A stretch of DNA of 64,000 nucleotides from an uncultured Oscillospiraceae bacterium. Its GTDB lineage: Bacteria > Bacillota > Clostridia > Oscillospirales > Oscillospiraceae. The DNA is taken from NCBI GenBank assembly GCA_934631005.1, contig CAKTXA010000007.1, forward strand, positions 11,390-75,389, in the 5' to 3' direction. The position numbers were made by a program, and so were the translations under genes. This document shows, one piece after another, positions 24,788-32,591 of this stretch (positions are counted from its first letter, which is position 1; each line of letters begins with the position of its first letter). The notes under the pieces are model-generated. The model did no database searches. It was not told the DNA's origin and saw only the letters and a list, made by a program, of their open reading frames with translations.

Positions 24788-24828
24788 AATAAAAAAGCTC
24801 CCGGGCTTTGCCCGGGAGCTTTTTTGAT
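24788..24828 (-). terminator. Bidirectional terminator after the carbamate kinase gene
   Basis: Stem AAAAAAGCTCCCGGGC / GCCCGGGAGCTTTTTT, symmetric, ending 2 bases after the kinase stop on the minus strand. Confidence 0.93.
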
Positions 24829-24829
24829 C

Positions 24830-25765
24830 TTACTGGTGCACGCGGGTGCCGGTTTTGCCGGCGATGCCGTCTTTGGCTTTTTCCAGCAGCGTGATGAGCG
24901 CGGTGCGGCCGGGCTTGGACTCGGCGAACGAGACCGCCGCCTGCACCTTCGGCAGCATCGAGCCGGGGGCAAACTGGCCTTCGTCGGCGTACTGCTTGGC
25001 CTCGGCGGGGGTGAGGTCGGACAGCCACTGCTCGTTTTCCTTGCGGAAATTGATGGCGACCTTCTCAACGGCCGTGAGGATGATGAGCATATCGGCGTCG
25101 AGCAGCTCCGCCAGCTTGGCGGATGCGAAATCCTTGTCGATGACGGCGGGCGTGCCGTAGAGCTTGCCGTCCTTCAAAACGACGGGGATGCCGCCGCCGC
25201 CGACGGTGATGACGACCGTTCCGGCGGAAACGAGCGCCTGCACGGTGTTCTTCTCAATGACGTCGATGGGCTTGGGGGAGGGGACGACCTGACGGTAGCC
25301 GCGGCCGGCGTCCTCGACCATGGTGTAGCCCTTTTCCTTCGCGATGCGCTCGGCGGTCCCCTTGTCGTAGAACGCGCCGACGGGCTTCGTGGGCTTCTGG
25401 AATGCGGGGTCATCCTCGGAGACGAGCACCTGCGTCACGACGGTGGCGACGTCCTTCTTGACACCGCGGGCGGTCAGCTCGTTGCCGATGGCGTTCTGCA
25501 GATGGTAGCCGATGTAGCCCTGCGACATGGCGCCGCACTCGGGGAACGGCATATCGGACTTGATGGCGCCGGCCTCGGCGGCGGTGGACATGCCCAGGTT
25601 GATCATGCCGACCTGCGGGCCGTTGCCGTGGGCGATGACGACCTCGTTGCCCTCTTCAATGAGGTCCACGATGGGCTTTGCGGTCTCCCGCACGAGCGCG
25701 AGCTGCTCAGCCGGGGTATTGCCCAGCGCGTTGCCGCCCAGCGCGATAACGATTCTTTTTGCCAT
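24830..25765 (-). CDS. arcC: Carbamate kinase (ArcC / YqeA type)
   Basis: A 311-residue kinase that makes ATP from carbamoyl phosphate and ADP, releasing carbamate. Motifs are IVIALGGNALG at the N-terminus, VIAHGNGPQVG, the VITVGGGGIPVV loop, AVIDKDFASAKLAELLDAD and FAPGSMLPKVQAAVSF. It lies downstream of the YgeW-type carbamoyltransferase, 70 bases apart, with a hairpin between. That arrangement matches the E. coli ygeW-ygeX-ygeY-hyuA-yqeA cluster, where the kinase is YqeA. Here it would harvest ATP from the carbamoyl phosphate made by the transferase. Confidence 0.95.
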   Translation of the reverse strand: MAKRIVIALGGNALGNTPAEQLALVRETAKPIVDLIEEGNEVVIAHGNGPQVGMINLGMSTAAEAGAIKSDMPFPECGAMSQGYIGYHLQNAIGNELTARGVKKDVATVVTQVLVSEDDPAFQKPTKPVGAFYDKGTAERIAKEKGYTMVEDAGRGYRQVVPSPKPIDVIEKNTVQALVSAGTVVITVGGGGIPVVLKDGKLYGTPAVIDKDFASAKLAELLDADMLIILTAVEKVAINFRKENEQWLSDLTPAEAKQYADEGQFAPGSMLPKVQAAVSFAESKPGRTALITLLEKAKDGIAGKTGTRVHQ

Positions 25766-25793
25766 GATAGTTTACCTCAAAAATTCAGAATAC

Positions 25794-25818
25794 GTGGCGG
25801 GAGTTTTGCTCCCGCCAC
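25794..25818 (-). promoter_or_regulatory. Intercistronic hairpin between ygeW and arcC
   Basis: A perfect 10-bp stem GTGGCGGGAG / CTCCCGCCAC, 5-base loop, no U-tract on the minus strand. Probably an mRNA processing or stability element. Confidence 0.6.
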
Positions 25819-25835
25819 AGTTAGTATGTCATGTA

Positions 25836-27029
25836 TTAGAACATTTTACGCTTCGAGTCGGCAGCGTCCAGATCCATCAGCGCGCTGACCGGATCCTTGA
25901 CCTGAGACAGGAAGATCATGGCGGCGATGATGTACGGCTTGTAGGAGGCCTGCTTGTACAGCGGCACGAGGTAGCGGTCGAACACGGAGTTGTCGACTTC
26001 GCCCTCGGGGCAGCTCAGGCCGGAGATGTCGGCGGGCAGGCAGTGCAGGTACAGCGCCTTGCCGTCCTTCGTGAGCTTCATCATCTCTTCGGAGCAGGTC
26101 CAGTCCTTATGCTGCGCGTTCTGCGCCAGCAGCTCCTTCTCGAGCTCGTCGATGCCCTTCTGGTCGCCCTTCACATACAGCTCGGAGCGCTTTTCCATCG
26201 CCTTGAACGGAGCCCAGGACTTCGGATACACGATGTCGGCGTCCTTGAAGGCCTCTTCCATGGAGTTGGTCTTGTGGAACTTGGAGCCGTACTTCTCGCA
26301 GTTCCTGCGGGCGACTTCCTCGACCTCGGGGAACACGTCGTATCCTTCCGGATGGGCCAGCGTGACGTCCATGCCGAAGCGGGTGAACAGGCCGATGACG
26401 CCCTGCGGGACGGACAGCGGCTTGCCGTAGCTGGGGCTGTAGGCCCAGGTCATGGCGACCTTCTTGCCCTTCAGGTTCTCAACGCCGCCAAAGTAGTGGA
26501 TGACGTGCAGCATATCGGCCATGCACTGCGTGGGATGGTCGACGTCGCACTGCAGGTTCACGAGCGTCGGGCGCTGCTCGAGGATGCCGTCACGGTAGCC
26601 CTCTTCCAGAGCGTCCATGAACGTCTTCTGGTACTCGTGGCCCTGATGGATGTACATATCGTCGCGGATGCCGATGACGTCGGCCATGAAGGAGACCATG
26701 TTCGCGGTCTCACGGACGGTCTCGCCGTGGGCGATCTGAGACTTCTTCTCGTCGAGGACCTGCTCTTCCAGACCCAGGAGGTTGCAGGCGGAGGCGAAGG
26801 AGAAGCGGGTACGGGTGGAGTTGTCGCGGAACAGGGAGATGCCGAGACCGGAGTTGAACACACGGGTGTTCTTGTTGCGCTCGCGCAGGTCGCGCAGGGC
26901 GTCGGCCACGGTAAAGACGGCGTCGATCTCGTCGTCGGTCTTGTCCCAGGTCCAGTAGAAGTCGGTCTTGTACATGTTGTTGATGCGCAGGGTCTCAAGG
27001 TGGCGGGCCAGTTCAACAGTCTTGCTCAT
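25836..27029 (-). CDS. ygeW: Knotted carbamoyltransferase, YgeW family
   Basis: A 397-residue member of the aspartate/ornithine carbamoyltransferase superfamily. The carbamoyl-phosphate loop is FRDNSTRTRFSFASACNLLG near residue 71-90, followed by HGETVRETANMVSFMADVIGIRDD. The second-substrate region has YLHCLPADISG and ends with VKDPVSALMDLD. The length and the DNSTRTR wording are those of YgeW rather than OTC. The E. coli YgeW substrate is unknown. It lies 85 bases after the YgeY-type hydrolase with a hairpin between. The likely direction is phosphorolysis of a carbamoyl compound to carbamoyl phosphate. Confidence 0.92.
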   Translation of the reverse strand: MSKTVELARHLETLRINNMYKTDFYWTWDKTDDEIDAVFTVADALRDLRERNKNTRVFNSGLGISLFRDNSTRTRFSFASACNLLGLEEQVLDEKKSQIAHGETVRETANMVSFMADVIGIRDDMYIHQGHEYQKTFMDALEEGYRDGILEQRPTLVNLQCDVDHPTQCMADMLHVIHYFGGVENLKGKKVAMTWAYSPSYGKPLSVPQGVIGLFTRFGMDVTLAHPEGYDVFPEVEEVARRNCEKYGSKFHKTNSMEEAFKDADIVYPKSWAPFKAMEKRSELYVKGDQKGIDELEKELLAQNAQHKDWTCSEEMMKLTKDGKALYLHCLPADISGLSCPEGEVDNSVFDRYLVPLYKQASYKPYIIAAMIFLSQVKDPVSALMDLDAADSKRKMF

Positions 27030-27073
27030 TTTATTTCTCCTTAAAGTTTATCGTGTGTAAAACCGTGTGACGC

Positions 27074-27098
27074 CCGGGCGGACAAGGCGCCCGCCCGG
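27074..27098 (-). promoter_or_regulatory. Intercistronic hairpin between ygeY and ygeW
   Basis: Stem CCGGGCGG (27074-27081) with CCGCCCGG (27091-27098). No U-tract on the minus strand. Confidence 0.5.
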
Positions 27099-27114
27099 AC
27101 AATTGCAGATTTTC

Positions 27115-28512
27115 TTACTTGATGTCGTTGCCGGTGAGCTCCTGACGGAAGGAGGTAGCGGAGCCGTCCTTGTTCTCGGGCTTGTACAGGCCGGGGACAG
27201 CCGCGTACAGAGCCGCGCAGGTGACGAGGTCCTGCTTCCAGGTGATCTCGTTGGGCGCGTGCGCCTGAGACTCGGCGCCGGGGCCGAAGCCGACGCAGGG
27301 GATGCCGTAGCGGCCCTGGATGGAGACGCCGTTGGTGGAGAACGTCCACTTATCGGTCAGCGGCCGGCCCTCGCGGGTGGAAGCCGCCTTGGCGTCGGGC
27401 GCCAGACGCTTGTCGCCCCACAGGTTGTGGTGCGCCTCGATGAGCGCCTGCACGTGCGGTGCGGATTCCTTGTTGATCCAGGTGGGGAAGAAGCACTCGG
27501 TCTCGTACACATGGCCGGTCCACGCGGGACGGTCGTACATATACATGGAGACCTTGACGTCCTTGGCGTACTTCCTGCAGGCGGGCAGATCCTCGATCTC
27601 CTTCAGGCAGGACTGGTAGGTCTCGCCTGCCGTCATGCGGCGGTCGATGGAGATGGAGCAGGAGTCGGCCACGGCGCAGCGGGAGGGAGAGGTGTAGAAG
27701 ATCTGGCTGGTGGTGCAGCTGCCCTTGCCGAGGAAGCGGGCGTCTTCATAATGATCGGGGTTGTACTTCGGGTCGAGCATCTTCACAAGGCCCTTGATCT
27801 CGACGGAGTCGTCGGCGGGGTTCTCATACAGATCGCGGACGTTGAGGATGACCTCAGCCATCTTGTGGATGGCGTTGTCGCCGCGCTCGGGCGCGGAGCC
27901 GTGGCAGGACACACCGTGCATGTCGACGCGGATCTCCATACGGCCGCGGTGGCCGCGATAGATGCCGCCGTCGGTCGGCTCGGTGGAGATGACGAACTCG
28001 ATCTTGCTGCGGACGTCCTCGGGGCCGTTGAAGTACTCGTTGACGATGGACTGCCAGCACATGCCGTCGCAGTCCTCTTCCTGCACGGAGCCGACGACCA
28101 TGATCTTGTAGCCATCGGGGATGAGGCCCAGATCCTTCATAATTTTGCCGCCGTAAGCAGCCGCTGCCATGCCGCCTTCCTGATCGGAGCCGCCGCGGCC
28201 GTAGATGATGTCGTCGGTCTCATAGCCCTCGTAGGGATCGGCTTCCCAGTTCTCACGGTTGCCGATGCCGACGGTGTCGATGTGCGAGTCGATGGCGATG
28301 ATCTTATCGCCGGTGCCGATCCAGCCGATGACGTTGCCGAGCTTGTCAAATTCGACCTTGTCATAGCCCAGAGCCTTCAGCTCCTCGGCGATGCGCTTCA
28401 CGACGCCTTCTTCTTCACAGGATTCAGAGGGGATCGCGATCATATCCCGCAGGAACTTGCTCATGGCGGGCTGATAGCCTTCGGCCGCTTTTTTGATGGC
28501 TTCAAAATTCAT
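27115..28512 (-). CDS. ygeY: M20-family hydrolase, YgeY type (linked to selenium metabolism)
   Basis: A 465-residue dizinc peptidase-fold enzyme. Metal and catalytic motifs are DSHIDTVGIG, YGRGGSDQEGGMAAAAYGG and GSVQEEDCDGM (catalytic Glu pair), then STEPTDGGIYRGHRGRMEI. The lid domain is GVSCHGSAPERGDNAIHKMAE, and FSTNGVSIQGRYGIPCVGFGPG lies near the end. This wording is that of the YgeY family, often found with Se-dependent molybdenum hydroxylases. The reaction is unknown; deacylation or decarbamoylation of an amino acid is likely. First gene of the ygeY-ygeW-arcC operon with GGGAGG upstream. Confidence 0.9.
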   Translation of the reverse strand: MNFEAIKKAAEGYQPAMSKFLRDMIAIPSESCEEEGVVKRIAEELKALGYDKVEFDKLGNVIGWIGTGDKIIAIDSHIDTVGIGNRENWEADPYEGYETDDIIYGRGGSDQEGGMAAAAYGGKIMKDLGLIPDGYKIMVVGSVQEEDCDGMCWQSIVNEYFNGPEDVRSKIEFVISTEPTDGGIYRGHRGRMEIRVDMHGVSCHGSAPERGDNAIHKMAEVILNVRDLYENPADDSVEIKGLVKMLDPKYNPDHYEDARFLGKGSCTTSQIFYTSPSRCAVADSCSISIDRRMTAGETYQSCLKEIEDLPACRKYAKDVKVSMYMYDRPAWTGHVYETECFFPTWINKESAPHVQALIEAHHNLWGDKRLAPDAKAASTREGRPLTDKWTFSTNGVSIQGRYGIPCVGFGPGAESQAHAPNEITWKQDLVTCAALYAAVPGLYKPENKDGSATSFRQELTGNDIK

Positions 28513-28580
28513 TCAGAAAGACCTCCCGTTTTCCCGGTATTTTTTATAGGAACGCGCGCGACCGCACGTTTTACACCTCC

Positions 28581-28608
28581 ATCATAGCACAATCCATGGG
28601 TTTGTCAA
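28581..28608 (-). promoter_or_regulatory. Promoter of the ygeY-ygeW-arcC operon
   Basis: Minus strand TTGACA (28608-28603), 16-base spacer, TATGAT (28586-28581). Near-consensus. Confidence 0.82.
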
Positions 28609-28626
28609 ACTAAATTTTTGCAAACC
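28598..28626. promoter_or_regulatory. Inverted repeat between divergent promoters, operator candidate
   Basis: GGGTTTG...CAAACC arms at 28598-28604 and 28621-28626 with an AT-rich centre. It overlaps the minus-strand -35 box. The likely binder is the regulator encoded at 28723. Confidence 0.4.
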
Positions 28627-28648
28627 TAAAATTTTTTTTGAAACCCCA

Positions 28649-28676
28649 TTGATTTTAGAAAAAACTGTGATATGAT
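28649..28676 (+). promoter_or_regulatory. Promoter of the regulator / PLP-enzyme operon
   Basis: TTGATT, 16-base spacer, TATGAT, 47 bases before the regulator ATG. Confidence 0.78.
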
Positions 28677-28722
28677 GATAGCGGGGAATATGCAAATTCG
28701 GGTTGAAAAACGGAGGTGTTCC

Positions 28723-29373
28723 ATGCTCGATCCAAAATTGCTTGACGTACTCAAGCAGATCGCACACGGCGTGGCGACGCAGTTCGGCAGCAACTGCGAG
28801 GTCGTCATTCACGAGATCTCGGAAAAGAGCGCCTACAGCTCGATCGTGGCGATCGAAAACGGCCACGTGAGCGGACGCAAGGTCGGCGACGGGCCGTCGC
28901 ACATCGTGCTGGAGCAGCTCGGCCATGCCGACGATACGGCGCAGGATCACCTGTGCTATCTCACCCGCACAAAGGACGGCAAGATCCTCAAATCCTCGTC
29001 GATCTACATCCGTGACGGCGAGGGGAAGATCGTGGCTATCTTCTGCATCAACTTTGATGTTTCGGCGCTGCAGATGTTTGAGGCGACGCTGCACGAGCTC
29101 ATCACACCCGACCTCAAGGAGCGCAAGGAGCCCGAGCGCATCACGCTCAACGTGTCGGACCTGCTCGACGATCTCATCCGTCAGGCGGACGAGCTGGTCG
29201 GAAAGCCTGTGGCGCTGATGAATAAGGACGATAAGGTCAAGGCGATCCGGTATCTCAACAAGTCCGGCGCCATGATGATCACAAAATCCGGCGATAAGAT
29301 CGCCAGGCATTTCGGCATTTCCAAATATACCTTATATTCATATTTAGATAACGGAAAAACAGGAGGAGAATGA
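28723..29373 (+). CDS. YheO/DauR-type transcriptional regulator (PAS-like plus HTH)
   Basis: A 216-residue regulator. The N-terminal YheO-like PAS domain (residues 1-120) has FGSNCEVVIHEI, AIENGHVSGRKVGD and SSSIYIRDGEGKIVAIFCINFD. The C-terminal helix-turn-helix (HTH_22 type) contains NKSGAMMITKSGDKIARHFGISKYTLYSYL. In this family the PAS part senses a metabolite; the ligand here is unknown. ATG 28723 with GGAGG is chosen. It sits between two divergent operons and 4 bases before the first PLP gene, so it is the obvious regulator of both. Confidence 0.92.
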   Translation: MLDPKLLDVLKQIAHGVATQFGSNCEVVIHEISEKSAYSSIVAIENGHVSGRKVGDGPSHIVLEQLGHADDTAQDHLCYLTRTKDGKILKSSSIYIRDGEGKIVAIFCINFDVSALQMFEATLHELITPDLKERKEPERITLNVSDLLDDLIRQADELVGKPVALMNKDDKVKAIRYLNKSGAMMITKSGDKIARHFGISKYTLYSYLDNGKTGGE

Positions 29374-29377
29374 ACAA

Positions 29378-30856
29378 ATGGGCAAAATTGATCTGACGAT
29401 CTGCAAGGAAGGTCTTGCACACAACATCCAGAAGGCAAAAGAGAACAACATCATCATCCCCACCATCGCGCAGATGCAGGATCCCGATCTCATCCCCGAG
29501 AAGATCAAGGAAAAGCTGACGCACACCGGTCTGTGGGATGTCGATCCTGTAAACCTGTTCCGCATCAGCTGGCACAACGAGGCCAAGGAGTCCGGCGGCC
29601 TGTATCAGAAGACCCCGAACTATGTCGAGATCCCGTCCGCCGTTTCCGGCGTGAAGTGCCGCATCCTGGCTATGTCCGGCAAGTGGTTCCCCACCGGCTG
29701 CCATAAGGTCGGCGCGTCCTTCGGCTGCCTGGCCCCGCGCCTTGTCACCGGTCAGTTCGACGCCACCTATCATCACGCCGTTTGGCCCTCCACCGGCAAC
29801 TACTGCCGCGGCGGCGCGTTCAACTCCAAGCTGCTGGCCTGCGACTCCGTCGCCATCCTGCCGCAGGATATGTCCAAGGAGCGCTTTGACTGGCTGAAGC
29901 AGATCGCGGGCCAGATCATCGCCACCCCGGGCTGCGAGTCCAACGTGAAGGAAATTTTCGACAAGACCTGGGAGCTCAAGAAGGATCCCAGCATGATGAT
30001 CTTCAACCAGTTCGCCGAGATGGGCAACCCTCTCTGGCACTACAATGTCACCGGCTACGCCCTGAGCGACCTGTTTGAGAACGTGAAGAAGCCCGGCCAG
30101 CGTCTTGCCGGCGCCTGCTTCACCTCCGGCTCCGCCGGCACGATGTCCGCGGGCGACCTGCTCAAGGAGCGCTATCCCGGCATGAAGCTCGCCGTCGGCG
30201 AAGCGCTGCAGTGCCCGACCATTCTGGATAACGGCTTCGGCGGCCACCGCATCGAGGGCATCGGCGACAAGCACATCCCCTGGGTGCACAATGTGAAGAA
30301 CACCGACATGGCCATCGCCATCGACGATGAAGACTCCCAGCGCCTGCTCCGCCTGTTCAACTGCAAGGAAGGCCAGGCCTACCTCAAGACGCTCGGCATG
30401 ACCGACGAGCAGATCGAAAAGTTCACCTGGATGGGCATTTCCGGCATCGCCAACGTCCTGTGCTGCATCAAGATGGCCAAGTTCTATGAGCTGACCGAGG
30501 ACGATGTGGTCGTCACCGTGCTCACCGACTCCGCCGTGATGTACAAGTCCCGCGTGGAAGAGCTCAACGAAATGTACGGCGCCTACTCCGCACAGGCCGC
30601 TGAGCTGGATCACAACCTGCATATGCTGGGCCTCAAGACCGACAGCATGCTGGAGCTGACCTATCCGGAGCGCAAGCGCGTGCACAACCTGAAGTACTAC
30701 ACCTGGGTCGAGCAGCAGGGCATGGCCGTGGAAGACCTCAACGCCCAGTGGTACGACACCAAGAACACCTGGGACGCCGTCCACGCACAGGCCAAGGACC
30801 TCGACGAGCTCATCAACGCCTTCAACGACGAAGTCGGCCTTCTGAAAACGCTGTAA
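29378..30856 (+). CDS. PLP-dependent fold-II enzyme, unassigned reaction
   Basis: A 492-residue PLP enzyme of the tryptophan-synthase-beta superfamily. The probable Schiff-base Lys is in GCHKVGASFGCLAPRL, and the phosphate loop is TSGSAGTMSAGD. Other blocks are TYHHAVWPSTGNYCRGGAFNSKLL, NGFGGHRIEG and MGISGIANVLCCIKMAKFYEL. It lacks the wording of diaminopropionate ammonia-lyase, the PLP enzyme in the E. coli ygeW cluster. I know similar proteins only as unassigned cysteine-synthase-like proteins near ygeW. AGGAGGAG is 8 bases upstream; the start is 4 bases after the regulator stop. Confidence 0.8.
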   Translation: MGKIDLTICKEGLAHNIQKAKENNIIIPTIAQMQDPDLIPEKIKEKLTHTGLWDVDPVNLFRISWHNEAKESGGLYQKTPNYVEIPSAVSGVKCRILAMSGKWFPTGCHKVGASFGCLAPRLVTGQFDATYHHAVWPSTGNYCRGGAFNSKLLACDSVAILPQDMSKERFDWLKQIAGQIIATPGCESNVKEIFDKTWELKKDPSMMIFNQFAEMGNPLWHYNVTGYALSDLFENVKKPGQRLAGACFTSGSAGTMSAGDLLKERYPGMKLAVGEALQCPTILDNGFGGHRIEGIGDKHIPWVHNVKNTDMAIAIDDEDSQRLLRLFNCKEGQAYLKTLGMTDEQIEKFTWMGISGIANVLCCIKMAKFYELTEDDVVVTVLTDSAVMYKSRVEELNEMYGAYSAQAAELDHNLHMLGLKTDSMLELTYPERKRVHNLKYYTWVEQQGMAVEDLNAQWYDTKNTWDAVHAQAKDLDELINAFNDEVGLLKTL

Positions 30857-30887
30857 TCTTTCATTTCATTCGCATTCCGACCAACAC

Positions 30888-30922
30888 CGCGGGGGTGGGG
30901 CTCGCCCCATCCCCGCGATTTT
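30888..30922 (+). terminator. Terminator or attenuator between the two PLP genes
   Basis: A 14-bp stem (30888-30901 with 30904-30917, one mismatch) then ATTTTTA. It ends 20 bases before the second PLP gene start, so read-through would be needed for co-expression. Confidence 0.7.
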
Positions 30923-30941
30923 TATGAATAGGAGAAAAGCC

Positions 30942-32186
30942 ATGCTGAAAAATGTCAAATGTGCGCGCTGTGTGCGCTGCGGCAAGGAATATGAGGCTGT
31001 CCCGAATCTGACGAACTGTTCCTGCGGCGGCATTCTGGACATCATTTACGACTATGACTACATCAAGGCGCACCTCACAAAGGAAACGCTCAAAAACCGC
31101 GTGAACCCCACCATGTGGCGCTACCGCGAGCTGCTGCCCGTGGAGGAGACTACGCCCGACACCCCGCTGCGCGTGGGCTGGAGCCCGCTGTATGAGGAGC
31201 CGCGCCTGGCCGCGCAGCTCGGCATCAAAAAGCTCTGGGTGAAGGACGACGGCATCAACCCCACAGCGTCCCTCAAGGACCGCGCGTCCGCGATGGCGGT
31301 CGCGAAGGCGCAGGAAGCGGGCGCGAAGATCATCGCGTGCTCGTCGACCGGCAACGCCGCTTCCTCTCTGGCCGGCAACGCCGCCGCGGCGGGTCTGAAA
31401 ACCTACATTTTCGTCCCCGAGCGCGCGCCCAAGGGCAAGGTCGCGCAGCTGATGATCTTCGGCGCGAACGTCATCTCCGTCAAGGGCAACTACGAGGAGA
31501 CGTTCAAAATGTCCGCCGAGGCCATCGAAAAATGGGGCTGGTACAACCGCAACGCCGCCATCAACCCGTATCTGTCCGAGGGCAAAAAGACCGTGGCGCT
31601 CGAGATCGCCGAGCAGCTCGACTGGCAGATGCCGGACTATCTCGCCATCTCCGTGGGCGATGGCTGCACCATCGCGGGCGTGTGGAAGGGTCTGAAGGAT
31701 CTGTACGCCATCGGCTTTATCGACAAGCTGCCGCGGCTCATCTCCGCGCAGTCCACCGGCTGCTACCCCATCAACCGCGCCATTCAGGAAAATCAGCCCT
31801 GGGAGCCGATGGAGGAGAACACCATCGCCGACTCCATCTCCGTGGGCGTGCCGCGCAACGCCGACAAGGCGCTCATGGCCATCCGCGAGTCGAACGGCAT
31901 TGCCATCAACGTCACCGACGAGGAGATCCTCGCGGCGCAGAAGCTGCTCGGCCGCACCTGCGGCGTGTTCGGCGAGCCCGCGGGCGTGACCGGCACGGCG
32001 GCGCTCAAAAAGGCGTGCGAAGAGGGCCTCATCCCGCAGGACGCGACGGTCGTGTCCGTCGTGACCGGCAACGGCCTGAAGGACGTCGCCAACGCCATCA
32101 AATCCGCCGGCGAGCCCATCAATATAAAGCCCGACCTCGACCTCATGGTCGCAGAATTCGCCAAACGCGGCGTGACGGTGGAATAA
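30942..32186 (+). CDS. Threonine synthase-family PLP enzyme with zinc-ribbon N-terminus
   Basis: A 414-residue fold-II PLP enzyme. Residues 5-30 hold a CARCVRCGKEY...NCSCGG ribbon as in long ThrC proteins. The PLP Lys is in GINPTASLKDRAS, and CSSTGNAASSLAGNAAAAG plus SVGDGCTIAGVWKG are cofactor loops. Threonine synthase turns O-phosphohomoserine into threonine. No other threonine gene is nearby, and the neighbour module is catabolic, so a beta-elimination such as on diaminopropionate or a carbamoylated analogue is possible. ATG 30942 with AGGAGAA is chosen over 30924. Confidence 0.82.
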   Translation: MLKNVKCARCVRCGKEYEAVPNLTNCSCGGILDIIYDYDYIKAHLTKETLKNRVNPTMWRYRELLPVEETTPDTPLRVGWSPLYEEPRLAAQLGIKKLWVKDDGINPTASLKDRASAMAVAKAQEAGAKIIACSSTGNAASSLAGNAAAAGLKTYIFVPERAPKGKVAQLMIFGANVISVKGNYEETFKMSAEAIEKWGWYNRNAAINPYLSEGKKTVALEIAEQLDWQMPDYLAISVGDGCTIAGVWKGLKDLYAIGFIDKLPRLISAQSTGCYPINRAIQENQPWEPMEENTIADSISVGVPRNADKALMAIRESNGIAINVTDEEILAAQKLLGRTCGVFGEPAGVTGTAALKKACEEGLIPQDATVVSVVTGNGLKDVANAIKSAGEPINIKPDLDLMVAEFAKRGVTVE

Positions 32187-32198
32187 TTTATCAAAAGT

Positions 32199-32234
32199 AA
32201 ACCCGGGAGAGGCAATCGCCTCTCCCGGGTTTTG
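32199..32234 (+). terminator. Rho-independent terminator
   Basis: A 15-bp perfect stem (32199-32213 with 32218-32232) ending in TTTT. Confidence 0.92.
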
Positions 32235-32540
32235 CACTGCCGAAGCCCCGATGCAGCGGCGAAACGCAGGCACCCCTTGGCTTCCTCTGGGGGAAGCTGT
32301 CAGCCGCAGGCTGACTGATGAGGGCCGGGGAGCAGTTACGTTTTGATGAGCATGCTAAGCTATGTTTCAGTGCTCCCCGGCCCTCATCCGCCCCCTTCGG
32401 GGGCACCTTCCCCCAGGGGAAGGCAAGGAGTGCCTACGATTCGCGTCTGCGTGCAAAAGCCGCAGCTGCCAACCAGCGGGCGGGGCAAGCCCCGCCCCTA
32501 CATTACGACGAAAAACGCACGTCCCTACGTTACGACGAAT
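32233..32540. repeat. Hairpin-rich intergenic repeat, copy D
   Basis: Core hairpins are in the same order as in copies A-C. The variable stem is GTCAGCC/GGCTGAC, and the long arms are GATGAGGGCCGGGGAGCA with a fully paired complement (the T-G wobble of the others is C-G here). The right end is complete: CCAACCAGCGGGCGGGGC to CATTACGACGAAAAACGC, followed by a second CTACGTTACGACGAA. The left end is replaced by sequence matching the internal right part in reverse. Confidence 0.85.
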
Positions 32541-32555
32541 ATATGGAGAATTTTG

Positions 32556-32585
32556 TTGGCAATCTCCCGTTGGATGTGCTATGAT
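32556..32585 (+). promoter_or_regulatory. Promoter of the membrane/acyltransferase-like gene
   Basis: TTGGCA, 18-base spacer, TATGAT. The -10 ends 6 bases before the ATG at 32592, so the predicted start of transcription is the start codon itself. Confidence 0.65.
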
Positions 32586-32591
32586 AGCCCC

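Noticed and set aside
7953..32540. CRISPR array
   Set aside because: The repeats are kilobases apart and internally palindromic with no regular spacers, and no cas genes are present.
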